Positions 25,289-33,470 of a stretch of DNA of 39,380 bases are shown one piece after another. How positions within the stretch are numbered: position 1 is the stretch's first letter; each line of letters starts with the position of its first letter. A model generated the notes under the pieces. It worked only from the letters and a program-made list of their open reading frames with translations. It did not search any database and had not been told where the DNA came from. The translations under genes were made by a program, and so were the position numbers. The stretch covers positions 1-39,380 of the forward strand of contig NZ_JAAHHW010000062.1 of assembly GCF_010692325.1 (NCBI RefSeq). The letters are read 5' to 3'. The stretch comes from Moorena sp. SIO3I8 (lineage in GTDB: Bacteria; Cyanobacteriota; Cyanobacteriia; Cyanobacteriales; Coleofasciculaceae).

Positions 25289-25343
25289 TGGCCGTTGGCC
25301 ACGCTACGCGATGAAGCGAACGCGCCCCGCGTGGCCAACGGCC
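25289..25343. repeat. Large palindrome of the small-repeat family
   Basis: GGCCGTTGGCCACG (25289-25302) pairs exactly with CGTGGCCAACGGCC at the right end over 14 bp. The loop of about 26 bases carries CTACGCGATGAAGCGAACGC, the core of the CACGCTACGCGAAC repeat. It could form a stable hairpin between the prodomain-like gene and the peptidase. Confidence 0.75.
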
Positions 25344-25364
25344 TCAGCTTCCGCGCTTGAGCGA

Positions 25365-25676
25365 TCAGAAAAATTCTGGGGGTTCTACAAACATCACCCC
25401 AGTTACCAAGGTTTGTAGTTGCTCAGGAATTTGTAGATTGTCAACCGCAGCTTTGGGATAGGTAACCTCACTGCCATCTATCTCCTGGATCAGGGTTTTC
25501 TGCTGTGGTTGGAAGGAAACATTGAAAGTTGATTCCCACAGGGATTGCGGGGCTTGTACACTGATAGTCGGTCCAATGTGCAGTATCCGAAAGCCAAGCT
25601 GTTGTAGAGCTAAAGCAGCTTGTCTAGAGTGGTTGGGGGATGACTGAATTTCTGCTGAAATCGTGTTTTCCGGCAT
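25365..25676 (-). CDS. Stand-alone subtilase prodomain-like small protein
   Basis: Predicted protein of 103 residues; the ATG at 25676 follows GGAGGGG at good spacing. The stretch ALALQQLGFRILHIGPTISV then APQSLWESTFNVSF aligns with the peptidase prodomain ANILQSLGFRVQQIGTFSIS then GPRELWERVFSTRV. The end (LQIPEQLQTLVTGVMFVEPP) parallels SIPEELSGLIERAYPQRPP. It therefore looks like a separately encoded prodomain without catalytic residues, upstream of the peptidase on the same strand. A role as inhibitor or folding helper of that peptidase, or as a partner sharing its ligand, is inference. An alternative is a remnant of a second, deleted peptidase gene, although the frame is intact. Confidence 0.65.
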   Translation of the reverse strand: MPENTISAEIQSSPNHSRQAALALQQLGFRILHIGPTISVQAPQSLWESTFNVSFQPQQKTLIQEIDGSEVTYPKAAVDNLQIPEQLQTLVTGVMFVEPPEFF

Positions 25677-26221
25677 AGAACCCCTCCGATGGAAAGTCTG
25701 GCGTCGTGGATTTTTGGTTAAGGGCGACCCATTCGAGCCAGTAATTCGGGCAAGTAAGTAATTCGGGCAAGGAATTAATGGCTGAAACCCTAGGTTTTAT
25801 CTGCTTTTGCTTCGCCCTCCCATAGGATAACCTAGAGTTTCCCTCAATTAAGCTTCACTTGTCAAGCTATATCGCTACGCCCAAAGAATCGGGAATCGGG
25901 AATCGGGAATCGGGAATCGGGAATCGGGAATTGGGAATCGGGAATCGGGGGAAGAGTGTGGTTAGAGGGGCGGGGGCGCGTGGGTAGAGGGGGGAGGGAA
26001 GAAGTAGTTTTCGATAATTTGGTATAGTTAACACCATTGTCTTGATGCAGTCCCTGATCGGGACTTGATCTGATTGGGTTAGAAGTGGCTCCTTGATAGT
26101 CCTGAATAGGACGGAAAAAATCCAGGGGCTCTTTTCTTATGATTAGAGATTAGCTCCGGGTCAGGAAATCAAGTTTGGAGCCAGTTGAAAGGTGATGGTA
26201 TTTTTTTTATTGCTATGAATT
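25677..26221. other. Intergenic region with heptamers and G-rich tract
   Basis: No gene seen. It contains (CGGGAAT)n at about 25888-25948, a G-rich tract with GGGGCGGGGGCGCGTGGG near 25967-25985, and GTCTTGATGCAGTCCCTGAT (about 26039), which also occurs near 31704. A palindrome GTCCCTGATCGGGAC sits at 26049-26063. Confidence 0.55.
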
Positions 26222-26457
26222 TACAGCAGTTGTCAATTGGGTGAGGTACAGATTCCTGAGGTGCGACCCGTGGCGAATTTAATTCTTAATGGTAAGAGCG
26301 TACCTAAGGTTTTAGGGAACAGGGAACAGCGGATCACCGGAACAGAGAAGTCGGAAGTGGGAAGAGGGAAAAAATCCTGTGTACCTCAGGTGCGACCCGT
26401 GGCGAATTTAATAATTAGATCCGGAAAGCGCACCTAATAGTTATGAAAAACGCTGTA
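26222..26457. mobile_element. MITE-like element with nested inner repeat
   Basis: 236 bp, starting TACAGCAGTTGTCAATTGGG and ending ATGAAAAACGCTGTA, whose reverse complement TACAGCGTTTTTCAT gives the terminal inverted repeat. The internal order matches 6240-6382 (GTGAGGTACA, TTTTAGGGAACAGGG). Two copies of a roughly 49-bp unit, AGGTGCGACCCGTGGCGAAT ... GCGCACCT or GCGTACCT, lie at 26258-26305 and 26387-26435 and account for the extra length. Confidence 0.55.
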
Positions 26458-26576
26458 TACAAAAATAATACAAAAGTTATACGTTAGCACTAACGCGATC
26501 GCAACCATCAGATTGGCAGACTATAAATATCAGTTAATTTACTGAAAGTGATTTTACTGATAGCTCAGGCTATGAT

Positions 26577-26600
26577 TGGCCGTTGGCCACGCTACGCGAA
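26577..26600. repeat. Small palindromic repeat, intergenic copy
   Basis: GGCCGTTGGCCACGCTACGC followed by GAAC is an intact-looking copy of the dispersed repeat also found inside tnpB and the gene after pyrF. Bases 26458-26686 otherwise hold a HIP1 octamer and AT-rich leader. Confidence 0.75.
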
Positions 26601-26686
26601 CGAGTTAGTCAAACAATTAGTCAACCAATTAGTTACAGACTCAAGTCAATTAATTAATTTATTCAAATAACTAGGGCGTCTAAAAA

Positions 26687-27424
26687 ATGAAAATAACTAA
26701 ATTTTTAAGCAGTGGATTAGTTTTAGGGTCTATAGTTTTGGGAGCAGTAGGAGAAGCCCAGGCAGCTGATATCCTCAAGTCCTGGTTAGCCGATGAAGCT
26801 CATATCTACCCAGAAGACACTGATTTGTCAGGACACGCTTTCTGGTTTCCTGAGTTGGACTCAGGGAGGTTTGTATTTGACACTTCAGGTATCTTTAATG
26901 AATACAATGATGGGACTGCTAATTTGTTGGGTACCATCGTTTCCGAGTTAGATGATACTAAAAAATGGGACGTTGATATTTGGTTCAATAGCACACCAGA
27001 ACCTTGGGGAGGACCGAAAAAGGAACTACCAAAGTCTGAATACGTAGAAAAAGGTGGCCCCGTCGATACTAGTACTTGGTACTACTATAACATGGATGAA
27101 ACTCGGGCTACCTTAACTGGCCTAGGTTTCTACGATGGCAAGGAACTGAATCTTTACCAAAAACCTGAAAATGGTAAATACGCCTTCCAGGTTGGGGTTG
27201 GAGCTAATGGCAAAAACACTAACTTTGGTATGTCTGGCTGGCTAGGTGCTACGGGTTCTTTTACTCTTACCAAGGCTGATATTAATGTTGATATAACTGC
27301 CAATCCTGGAGATCCTTCCAATTCTAAACCTGTTCCTGAACCCATGACAATGGGCTTGTTTAGCCTAAGCTTACTGGGATTAAGCTTGACTTCATTAAAG
27401 CGCAAGTCTAAGGAATTGGTCTAA
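26687..27424 (+). CDS. PEP-CTERM sorted secreted protein
   Basis: Predicted protein of 245 residues. The N-terminus MKITKFLSSGLVLGSIVLGA with VGEAQA gives a signal peptide cleaved near residue 26. The C-terminus holds the PEP-CTERM tripartite signal: VPEP, a hydrophobic helix (MGLFSLSLLGLSLTSL) and a basic tail (KRKSKELV). Exosortase-type machinery normally recognises this signal; no such gene is in the window. The middle is rich in Trp, Gly and Asp (WGGPKKELP, TSTWYYYNMDETRATL) and probably beta-sheet; I recognise no family for it. It is a single-gene unit followed by a strong terminator at 27489. Confidence 0.85.
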   Translation: MKITKFLSSGLVLGSIVLGAVGEAQAADILKSWLADEAHIYPEDTDLSGHAFWFPELDSGRFVFDTSGIFNEYNDGTANLLGTIVSELDDTKKWDVDIWFNSTPEPWGGPKKELPKSEYVEKGGPVDTSTWYYYNMDETRATLTGLGFYDGKELNLYQKPENGKYAFQVGVGANGKNTNFGMSGWLGATGSFTLTKADINVDITANPGDPSNSKPVPEPMTMGLFSLSLLGLSLTSLKRKSKELV

Positions 27425-27488
27425 CCTAAAACTTTGAAAGATTACCGGATTTTTTCGTCGGCATAGCTGATTCAACCACTTCTGTGTA

Positions 27489-27525
27489 GGAACTAGACCA
27501 CTCTTTAGTAGTCTGTTCCTTTTTT
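27489..27525 (+). terminator. Rho-independent terminator of the PEP-CTERM gene
   Basis: GGAACTAGACCACT pairs with AGTAGTCTGTTCC (one bulge, one mismatch) around a four-base loop, followed by six T residues. It lies 65 bp after the stop codon. Confidence 0.75.
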
Positions 27526-27529
27526 GTTT

Positions 27530-27715
27530 TTTGTGGTAAGCATATGCGCTACGCGCAGGCTACGCCAACAGCTATCAGCTGTCAGCTGTCAGTCGTCAGT
27601 TGTCAGTTGTCAGTTGTCAGTTGTCAGTTGTCAGTTGTCAGTTGTCAGTTGTGACTTCGCCACTGACAAGTTTCCAGTTTCTAGTTTCTAGTTTCTAGTT
27701 TCTAGTTTTAAGTGA
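27530..27715. repeat. GTCAGTT and TAGTTTC heptamer arrays
   Basis: A variant small repeat with GCGCTACGCGCAGGCTACGC (about 27547), then GCTGTCA and (GTCAGTT)n units at 27578-27650, and (CTAGTTT)n at 27675-27705. All arrays have a 7-bp period. The gap to 27783 holds nothing else. Confidence 0.8.
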
Positions 27716-27783
27716 CTCCCAACCAAGAAGGATAAGTAGTCAACTGGATAGGATCTCAAACTAGTAAGCTCAAACTAATAATC

Positions 27784-28332
27784 TCAAAAGATTAAATAGT
27801 ACATTAACTCAGATGTCAGCTGAGGATTAAGCTCAAGGCGTCGTTGAAGGTCAGCTAAATTACGGTATGGGCCACCATCAAAGCGATTTTGCATGATCGC
27901 TCTAGCTAAAAACAAGTCCACTGCTGGAATTTTCGTCAACTGTTCTAGAGATGCAGTGTTAGGGTTGACTAGCTGAGGCGTTACTAAACTCTCCGCATCG
28001 TAGTAACAAAACCTCAAAATTGGTTGCAAGGGTGTCAGACGTTGTACTGACCAACCTAGGGCAGCGGCCAAATCTTCTAAGCAACAAAATTGCACACCGC
28101 TGCTGGTGAGTTCAAAAAGCGATCGCGCCTGATGGATAGATATCCCTGGCAATCTCAGCCAGTCATCCACACCAGCTTGATTCACATCAATGGTGAGCCC
28201 CAATTTGGCAGCTACAGCAATTTCTTCTGTAGATTGTAGCCGATAGTAGGGGTCACGCTTTAGCCTCTGCTGAATTGATTGCTGATTCGGGTTTTGTGGA
28301 GTCTTGGGTGATAGCCAATCAAAAATTGCCAT
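27784..28332 (-). CDS. Helix-hairpin-helix (ComEA-like) protein
   Basis: Predicted protein of 182 residues from the ATG at 28332 (MAIFDWLSPKTPQNP). It contains two HhH-type units: LTIDVNQAGVDDWLRLPGIS with IHQARSLFELTS (about 48-80), and VNPNTASLEQLTKIPAVDLF (about 123-142) with LARAIMQNRF. The ending PYRNLADLQRRLELNPQLTS is the usual ComEA/Psb-like extension. HhH motifs bind DNA non-specifically or act as protein scaffolds. There is no signal peptide or membrane anchor, unlike true ComEA, so an uptake role is doubtful. It lies only 5 bp after the TM2/SHOCT gene on the same strand, so the two form an operon. Confidence 0.8.
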   Translation of the reverse strand: MAIFDWLSPKTPQNPNQQSIQQRLKRDPYYRLQSTEEIAVAAKLGLTIDVNQAGVDDWLRLPGISIHQARSLFELTSSGVQFCCLEDLAAALGWSVQRLTPLQPILRFCYYDAESLVTPQLVNPNTASLEQLTKIPAVDLFLARAIMQNRFDGGPYRNLADLQRRLELNPQLTSELMYYLIF

Positions 28333-28337
28333 GAAAC

Positions 28338-28733
28338 TCAAGCAATTAGGTCAAGTAATTGACGACGTTTTTGTTCAAATTCATACTCAGACACTAGTCC
28401 CTCCTGACGCAGGCTGTCTAGCTGTCTTAGGGCATCAGCAATTTCCCCTACCTTGGCCGGGTCAATCCCAGCCGATGGATTGTCTGAGGAAGATACTGTA
28501 GACTCAATACCAAGGTTAAAATTGAGGTCAAACTGATCTTGACTTTGTAGTAAATACCACACCCCCTCTATAGCACTGGCAATTCGAGGAATGGGTGTCC
28601 AACACAGGAGTAAGTACATTACTCCCCAGAAGGGTTGTCCGAGATAAAATTTGTGTAATCCACAAACGGGGATAACTACCCCACTCAAGGCCAGTAGGGA
28701 AGCGACTTTGCGGCTTTTTGGCTTGCTCAACAT
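28338..28733 (-). CDS. TM2-domain protein with SHOCT-like C-terminus
   Basis: Predicted protein of 131 residues from the ATG at 28733 (MLSKPKSRKVASLLALS); a TTG 17 codons upstream is the alternative. Two hydrophobic segments joined by a short turn (ASLLALSGVVIPVCGLHKFY; LGQPFWGVMYLLLCWTPIP) match the TM2 domain, including the G-X-H-KFYLG signature. The C-terminal helix pair (IADALRQLDSLRQEGLVSEY then EFEQKRRQLL) is a SHOCT-type module, normally for oligomerisation. It is an inner-membrane protein of unknown function and the first gene of a pair with the HhH gene. Confidence 0.82.
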   Translation of the reverse strand: MLSKPKSRKVASLLALSGVVIPVCGLHKFYLGQPFWGVMYLLLCWTPIPRIASAIEGVWYLLQSQDQFDLNFNLGIESTVSSSDNPSAGIDPAKVGEIADALRQLDSLRQEGLVSEYEFEQKRRQLLDLIA

Positions 28734-29023
28734 ACTTGCTTTGACCCGCGTTGAATAGCTTGGTGGAGATCCAAATACTGTCAATCCTATGTTCCTATAA
28801 TAATTACTTATCTCAGAGTGGAAACTTACAGGTTACAGGTTATAGGTTGAACGTTAACCTTCAACCTTCAACTGACTAACCTACCCTACACCGAATCGCC
28901 TTGGGCGAACAACCTTCAACGGACTAATACGGAAAACCGAATTTTGTCCAGGTTTAACGCTACATTAAAATGTGATTAGAAGCGGCGATTGAGTACAACC
29001 AAACCGGTTGACAGGTAAGAGCA
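28734..29023. other. Divergent promoter region with short repeats
   Basis: The region between the TM2 gene (minus) and the DUF1825 gene (plus). It contains GGTTACAGGTTATAGGTTGA and CTTCAACCTTCAACTGACTA heptamer-like remnants at 28830-28880 and a degraded small repeat (CGCCTTGGGCGAACAACC, about 28898). No gene seen. Confidence 0.5.
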
Positions 29024-29347
29024 ATGGGTTTTTTTGATTCGGAAATTGTCCAAAAAGAGGCAAAACAGCTGTTTGAAGATTACCAAGACCTGATTAAATT
29101 GGGCAACGACTATGGCAAGTTTGACCGTGAAGGCAAAAAGATTTTCATCGATCAGATGGAACAGATGATGGAGCGCTATCGGATTTTTATGAAGCGCTTC
29201 GAATTATCTGATGACTTCATGGCTCAGATGACCATAGAGCAGCTCAATACTCAGTTAGGTCAGTTTGGGATCACCCCTCAGCAGATGTTTGACCAGATGA
29301 ACATGACATTGGAGCGGATGAAGTCAGACGTAGAGAAACAATCGTAG
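29024..29347 (+). CDS. DUF1825 family protein
   Basis: Predicted protein of 107 residues, MGFFDSEIVQKEAKQLFEDY at the N-terminus. This is the well-conserved cyanobacterial DUF1825 family. It is all helical and charged, with repeated Met/Gln (FIDQMEQMMERYRIFMKRFE, then QLGQFGITPQQMFDQMN), suggesting a coiled-coil bundle. It has no signal peptide, membrane segment or catalytic motif. It stands alone on the plus strand, between divergent and convergent neighbours. The function is not known to me. Codon use and its conserved nature suggest core rather than mobile genome. The start has no strong Shine-Dalgarno, though AGGTAAGAG lies just upstream. Confidence 0.88.
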   Translation: MGFFDSEIVQKEAKQLFEDYQDLIKLGNDYGKFDREGKKIFIDQMEQMMERYRIFMKRFELSDDFMAQMTIEQLNTQLGQFGITPQQMFDQMNMTLERMKSDVEKQS

Positions 29348-29467
29348 TACGTTAGCCTTTGGTGGGGGTGGGGATAGATGGACATCTCCCAAGACAGCTG
29401 AGGGCTGAGAGTGCGTCAGTAGGGAGCCGCCAATCATGACGGCTGATATCCCTATTTTATCTAGAAT

Positions 29468-31402
29468 TTATCTGGATCGAGGACGCTTAAATTTTGTGGG
29501 TCGAGGGAAGTATCTCACTGGCTCGTTCCGCAAAGCGTAAGCCATAAACCTCCGCCAGATCGGTGCGGCATAGCCACCACCTGTTACCCCTCGCCCAAGG
29601 GGTCGGTTGTTGTCTCGACCAATCCAAACTGCCGTAGCCATCTGGGGTACATATCCCACAAACCACACATCTCGCTCTGAAGAGGTTGTTCCCGTTTTAC
29701 CTGCCGCCTGACGCCCGATGTGGGCAGATTTTCCGGTACCTCCGTTAATTACACCGGTTAGGGTATGGTTAAGGGAAGCAACCGCCCATTGATCTAGCAC
29801 CAGCTTAGGCTTAGGGGTATTATCTAGCAGCACATTGCCTTTACTATCGGTCACTCGGACAATTAAAGTAGTGTCAGAGTGCCAGCCATTATTGGCAAAG
29901 GTAGCATAGGCTCCTGCCATTTCCAATGGTGTTACCCCAACTGACCCTAGGGGTAAGGATAGCACTGGTTGCATGGGACTCTTAATCCCAAGGGTCTTAA
30001 CCACATCAACGACTTTATCCAGTCCCACTCTCCTGCCAATCTTTACCGCTGGCACATTGCTCGATTGAACAATTGCGGTGCGAATGCTCATGGCACCAGA
30101 GTAGCCACCACCATAGTTTTTGGGTCTGTAATAGCCTCTACCATCTCGATAGCGCACGGGGGTATCGTAAACAGTGGAACCGGGGGCATATTTACCTGTG
30201 GCAAAGGCAGTATAGTAAACAAATGGCTTAAAGGATGACCCAGGCTGACGTCGAGCTTGAGTAGCACGGTTGAACTTGCTCTTTTCATAGCTGTACCCCC
30301 CGACTATCGCTTTCACAAAATGGGTACGGGGATCAACGGCGGCTAATGCCACTTGATTATCGTAAAGTCCACGGCGACGTAGGGTGTAATGAGCACGATT
30401 AATGATCTTTTCTGCCTGCTTTTGGAAGTAGTAGTCAACCGTGGTCTGAACTCGCATTCCGCCCTTGGTGACCGCCTCCTGACCAAATCGCTCTTTTAAC
30501 TCCACGACAGCAGCTTCTGTGACGAAAGGTAATTTACTGGTCGTCCAGGAGGTACTTTTGCCAATTAACAGGGGCTGTTCCTTAGCTTCTTTTTCTTGGG
30601 CTGCTGTAATCCATCCCAAATCCCGCATCCGCCTTAAGACCACGGCTTGTCGCTCTTTAGCTTTAGAGTAGTTGCTGAAGGGACTGTATTCTTCTGGGGA
30701 CTGAATTAGCCCTGCCAACATCGCTGACTCGGCTAAGGATAGCTCAGAGGCTGGCTTAACAAAGTAGCTCCGGGCAGCTGTTTCAATGCCATAGTTATTG
30801 TGACCCCAATAGATTTGATTAAGGTACAATTCCATAATCTCGTCTTTAGAGAAGATTTGCTCAACTCGGATAGCGAGTACAGCTTCAGTGATTTTGCGGC
30901 TAAAGGTGCGTTGCCGAGACAGAAACAGGTTTTTCACCAACTGCATGGTGATCGTAGAACCCCCTTCCACTACTGTCCCTTGTCTCCAGTTGACTAAGAA
31001 AGCACGACCAACGCTATTGGGGTTAACCCCATAGTGCATGTAGAAGCGACTGTCTTCTATAGCTAGTACAGCCCGCTTGAGTTGAGGGTTGATTTGGCCG
31101 AATTCGACCACTTCCCGATTTGCTTCCCCATGAAGGCTAACTAGGGGTCTACCCTTGACATCGTAAATGTAGGTTGTTTCTGTTGGTGTGTAGTTCCGGA
31201 GCATGCGCACATCTGGCAGGTTACGGAAGCTAGTCGCTAAGCCCACAAGTCCACCAGCTACAATCGAGCTAGCTAACATGGTAACCCCGAGGATAGTCCC
31301 TCCAGTTACCTGAGCCACCCCTTGCACAAACTGCAATACTTGTGAAGGCTTTCTTTTCCGATTTTTCCGATCTTGTGGTTGTGGAATAGTGCTAGATGAC
31401 AC
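29468..31402 (-). CDS. Class A penicillin-binding protein (PBP1A type)
   Basis: Predicted protein of 644 residues, GTG start at 31402 with AAGGAA upstream. A basic cytoplasmic tail (RKNRKRKPS) precedes one membrane segment (about 31-58). The glycosyltransferase domain (GT51) shows AIEDSRFYMHYG (catalytic Glu116), VVEGGSTITMQLVKNLF, and ELYLNQIYWGHNNYGIETAA. The transpeptidase domain has SXXK at Ser389-Lys392 (QPGSSFKPF), SSN at 447-449 and KTGT at 569-572. It polymerises and cross-links peptidoglycan in the periplasm. The C-terminus is short and basic (RYFPRPTKFKRPRSR), without extra domains. It is convergent with DUF1825 and divergent from tyrS, so it is a single-gene unit. Confidence 0.94.
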   Translation of the reverse strand: MSSSTIPQPQDRKNRKRKPSQVLQFVQGVAQVTGGTILGVTMLASSIVAGGLVGLATSFRNLPDVRMLRNYTPTETTYIYDVKGRPLVSLHGEANREVVEFGQINPQLKRAVLAIEDSRFYMHYGVNPNSVGRAFLVNWRQGTVVEGGSTITMQLVKNLFLSRQRTFSRKITEAVLAIRVEQIFSKDEIMELYLNQIYWGHNNYGIETAARSYFVKPASELSLAESAMLAGLIQSPEEYSPFSNYSKAKERQAVVLRRMRDLGWITAAQEKEAKEQPLLIGKSTSWTTSKLPFVTEAAVVELKERFGQEAVTKGGMRVQTTVDYYFQKQAEKIINRAHYTLRRRGLYDNQVALAAVDPRTHFVKAIVGGYSYEKSKFNRATQARRQPGSSFKPFVYYTAFATGKYAPGSTVYDTPVRYRDGRGYYRPKNYGGGYSGAMSIRTAIVQSSNVPAVKIGRRVGLDKVVDVVKTLGIKSPMQPVLSLPLGSVGVTPLEMAGAYATFANNGWHSDTTLIVRVTDSKGNVLLDNTPKPKLVLDQWAVASLNHTLTGVINGGTGKSAHIGRQAAGKTGTTSSERDVWFVGYVPQMATAVWIGRDNNRPLGRGVTGGGYAAPIWRRFMAYALRNEPVRYFPRPTKFKRPRSR

Positions 31403-32012
31403 GGTGATTTCATTTCCTTACTAAAGAACAGACATGTAAGCTAGGGGCTGTGCTTGGGGTGTTTTTTTGAATTTCTCTAAGTACCTTTCTATAAGACAAT
31501 TCCAAGGATAGGTGGGCAGAGCAGGATTACTTACAAGTCTTGAGCATCGAATTTCTTAATAATGCCAGGAGGTTATGGATAAGTGTCAAGCCCTATAAGT
31601 AAGCTTCAACTTCAGCTTCAACTACTGTAGCGATAAATAATTTTTGAATTAGGGTTAATTCCAGCCAATTCATACCATTTTGTCTTCTACGACGGTCATT
31701 TCCCGTCTTGATGCAGTCCCTGTGGCAGATGCATCCACCGATTGAACCCTCGAGAAGCTTAAGGGTGGGGGATTTAATCGCTATGTTACAAGCGATGCAG
31801 CGCGGTCTTGGGGGTTTCCCCCACTCGCTATTGCATCAAGAAGAGTGGGCTTAATGGGCATGTCGTAAGGGTTGTCAACGGCCTTTTGTATAATAGTTAG
31901 CGGCATTTAGACATGGTGCATGGCAAGTGTCGGTCTAGCTGCTTAGAATTTGTAAACGATCCTTAAAATAAATCTAACTAACCTACTTAATTCCCAACCA
32001 TAGTCCCAACCA
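31403..32012. other. 610-bp intergenic region with palindromic repeats
   Basis: No gene seen. The part 31403-31690 looks unique and should hold the PBP promoter. At about 31704-31722 is CGTCTTGATGCAGTCCCTG, shared with 26039. At 31795-31845 is a hairpin repeat, GATGCAGCGCGGTCTTGGGG, then TTTCCCCCACTCGCTATTGC; this returns inside the gene at 34366. The tyrS promoter presumably lies in 31880-32012, but no clear boxes stand out. Confidence 0.55.
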
Positions 32013-33245
32013 ATGTCAAATTTTGAAATCCCCCTTTCTAACGAGCTAGCTTGGCTAGACAGAGGTACCAGTGAAATTTTTCCCCTACAATCGGATTCTC
32101 AGGATCCGAGTGAAAATCTAGCTATTCGGCTCAAGCAAGCTGAGCGTCCCTTACGGGTCAAGTTAGGTATAGACCCAACCGGTGCCGATCTCCACTTAGG
32201 TCATAGTATCCCAGTCAGAAAGTTACGGGCATTCCAAGATGCTGGTCATACCGCTGTCTTAATTATTGGTGACTTTACCGCTAGAATCGGTGACCCTACT
32301 GGGAAGTCTGAGGTGCGTCGCCAGTTGACACCAGCTCAGGTCAAGGAAAATGCTGAAACTTATCTGTCACAGGTGCGCCCTATTCTAGATTTTGACACCC
32401 CAGGACGGCTAGAAATTCGCTATAACTCTGAGTGGCTTAACCAGTTGGATTTGTCTGAGATTATTGAGTTGTTAGCCACTATGACCGTAGGGCAAATGCT
32501 GGCTAAGGAAGGGTTTGCTGAACGCTATCAACAACAAAATCCTATTTTCCTCCATGAGTTTCTCTACCCATTGATGCAGGGCTATGATTCTGTGGCAGTC
32601 AAGGCTGATGTGGAGTTAGGGGGAACTGACCAAAAGTTTAATATTGCCTTGGGACGGGATTTACAACGGCATTTTGGGCAATCTCCCCAGTTCGGCTTAC
32701 TGCTGCCAATTTTGATTGGGACGGATGGGATACAGAAAATGTCGAAGTCTTTGGGGAATTATGTTGGCTTGTCAGATGATCCCCTGACCATGTACTCGAA
32801 GCTGGAGGGGACACCAGATGATCTGTTGGAGCAATATTTTGAGCTGTTGACTAATGTGCCATTGGATCAGCTTCCAGAACAGCCACGGGAGCAGCAAAAG
32901 CAATTGGCTCTGACTATTGTGAGCCAATATCACGGTGAAGCAGCAGCAAAAGAAGCTCAGCAAGCAGCACTAAACTTAGTAAAGGGTAGCACTACTGGTA
33001 CGGGGGATTCTGTGCCAGAGTTTTCATTGTCTTCTGTGGAGTTTCCCGCTAAGTTGTTCTATATCCTTAAAGAATCGGGTTTGTGCCAAAGTAGTGGCGA
33101 AGGAAGGCGACAGATTCAAGGGGGAGGTGTTAAGTTGGATGGCGATCGCATTTCAGCGGTTGACCAGACCTTTGATTCCCCTGATCAATTGGTGGGAAAG
33201 GTTTTGCAGGTGGGGAAAAAGAAGTTTGCCCGTTTAGTTAGTTGA
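32013..33245 (+). CDS. tyrS: Tyrosyl-tRNA synthetase
   Basis: Predicted protein of 410 residues, ATG at 32013. A class I aminoacyl-tRNA synthetase: the HIGH motif appears as HLGHS (61-65) after [10 protein letters not shown], and the KMSKS motif is exact at 242-246 (QKMSKSLGN). [20 protein letters not shown] near 191-210 is the tyrosine-binding loop of the TyrZ-type enzyme. The C-terminal S4 RNA-binding domain is present ([20 protein letters not shown], about 355-375). It charges tRNA-Tyr in the cytoplasm. The enzyme is complete, and pyrF follows on the same strand after a 225-bp tandem repeat. I see no T-box leader. Confidence 0.96.
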   Translation: MSNFEIPLSNELAWLDRGTSEIFPLQSDSQDPSENLAIRLKQAERPLRVKLGIDPTGADLHLGHSIPVRKLRAFQDAGHTAVLIIGDFTARIGDPTGKSEVRRQLTPAQVKENAETYLSQVRPILDFDTPGRLEIRYNSEWLNQLDLSEIIELLATMTVGQMLAKEGFAERYQQQNPIFLHEFLYPLMQGYDSVAVKADVELGGTDQKFNIALGRDLQRHFGQSPQFGLLLPILIGTDGIQKMSKSLGNYVGLSDDPLTMYSKLEGTPDDLLEQYFELLTNVPLDQLPEQPREQQKQLALTIVSQYHGEAAAKEAQQAALNLVKGSTTGTGDSVPEFSLSSVEFPAKLFYILKESGLCQSSGEGRRQIQGGGVKLDGDRISAVDQTFDSPDQLVGKVLQVGKKKFARLVS

Positions 33246-33470
33246 AGGTATCACTGGAGGTTAGGAGGTTGAAGGTTAGGAGGTTGAAGGTTAGGAGGTT
33301 GAAGGTTAGGAGGTTGAAGGTTAGGAGGTTAGAAGGTTAGAAGGTTAGAAGGTTAGGAGGTTGAAGGTTAGGAGGTTAGAAGGTTAGAAGGTTAGGAGGT
33401 TGAAGGTTGTTCGCGTAGCGTGGCCAATAGGCCAAGGTTAGGAGGTTGAAGCTTGAAGGTTAGGAGGTTG
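33246..33470. repeat. GGTTAGGAGGTTGAA tandem array between tyrS and pyrF
   Basis: The gap is almost entirely units GGTTGAA, GGTTAGG and AGGTTAGA, giving about 15-bp and 8-bp periods. A small palindromic repeat is nested at about 33409-33433 (GTTCGCGTAGCGTGGCCAAT). Most units carry AGGAGG, a perfect Shine-Dalgarno core; the last one sits directly before the pyrF ATG. Confidence 0.9.
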
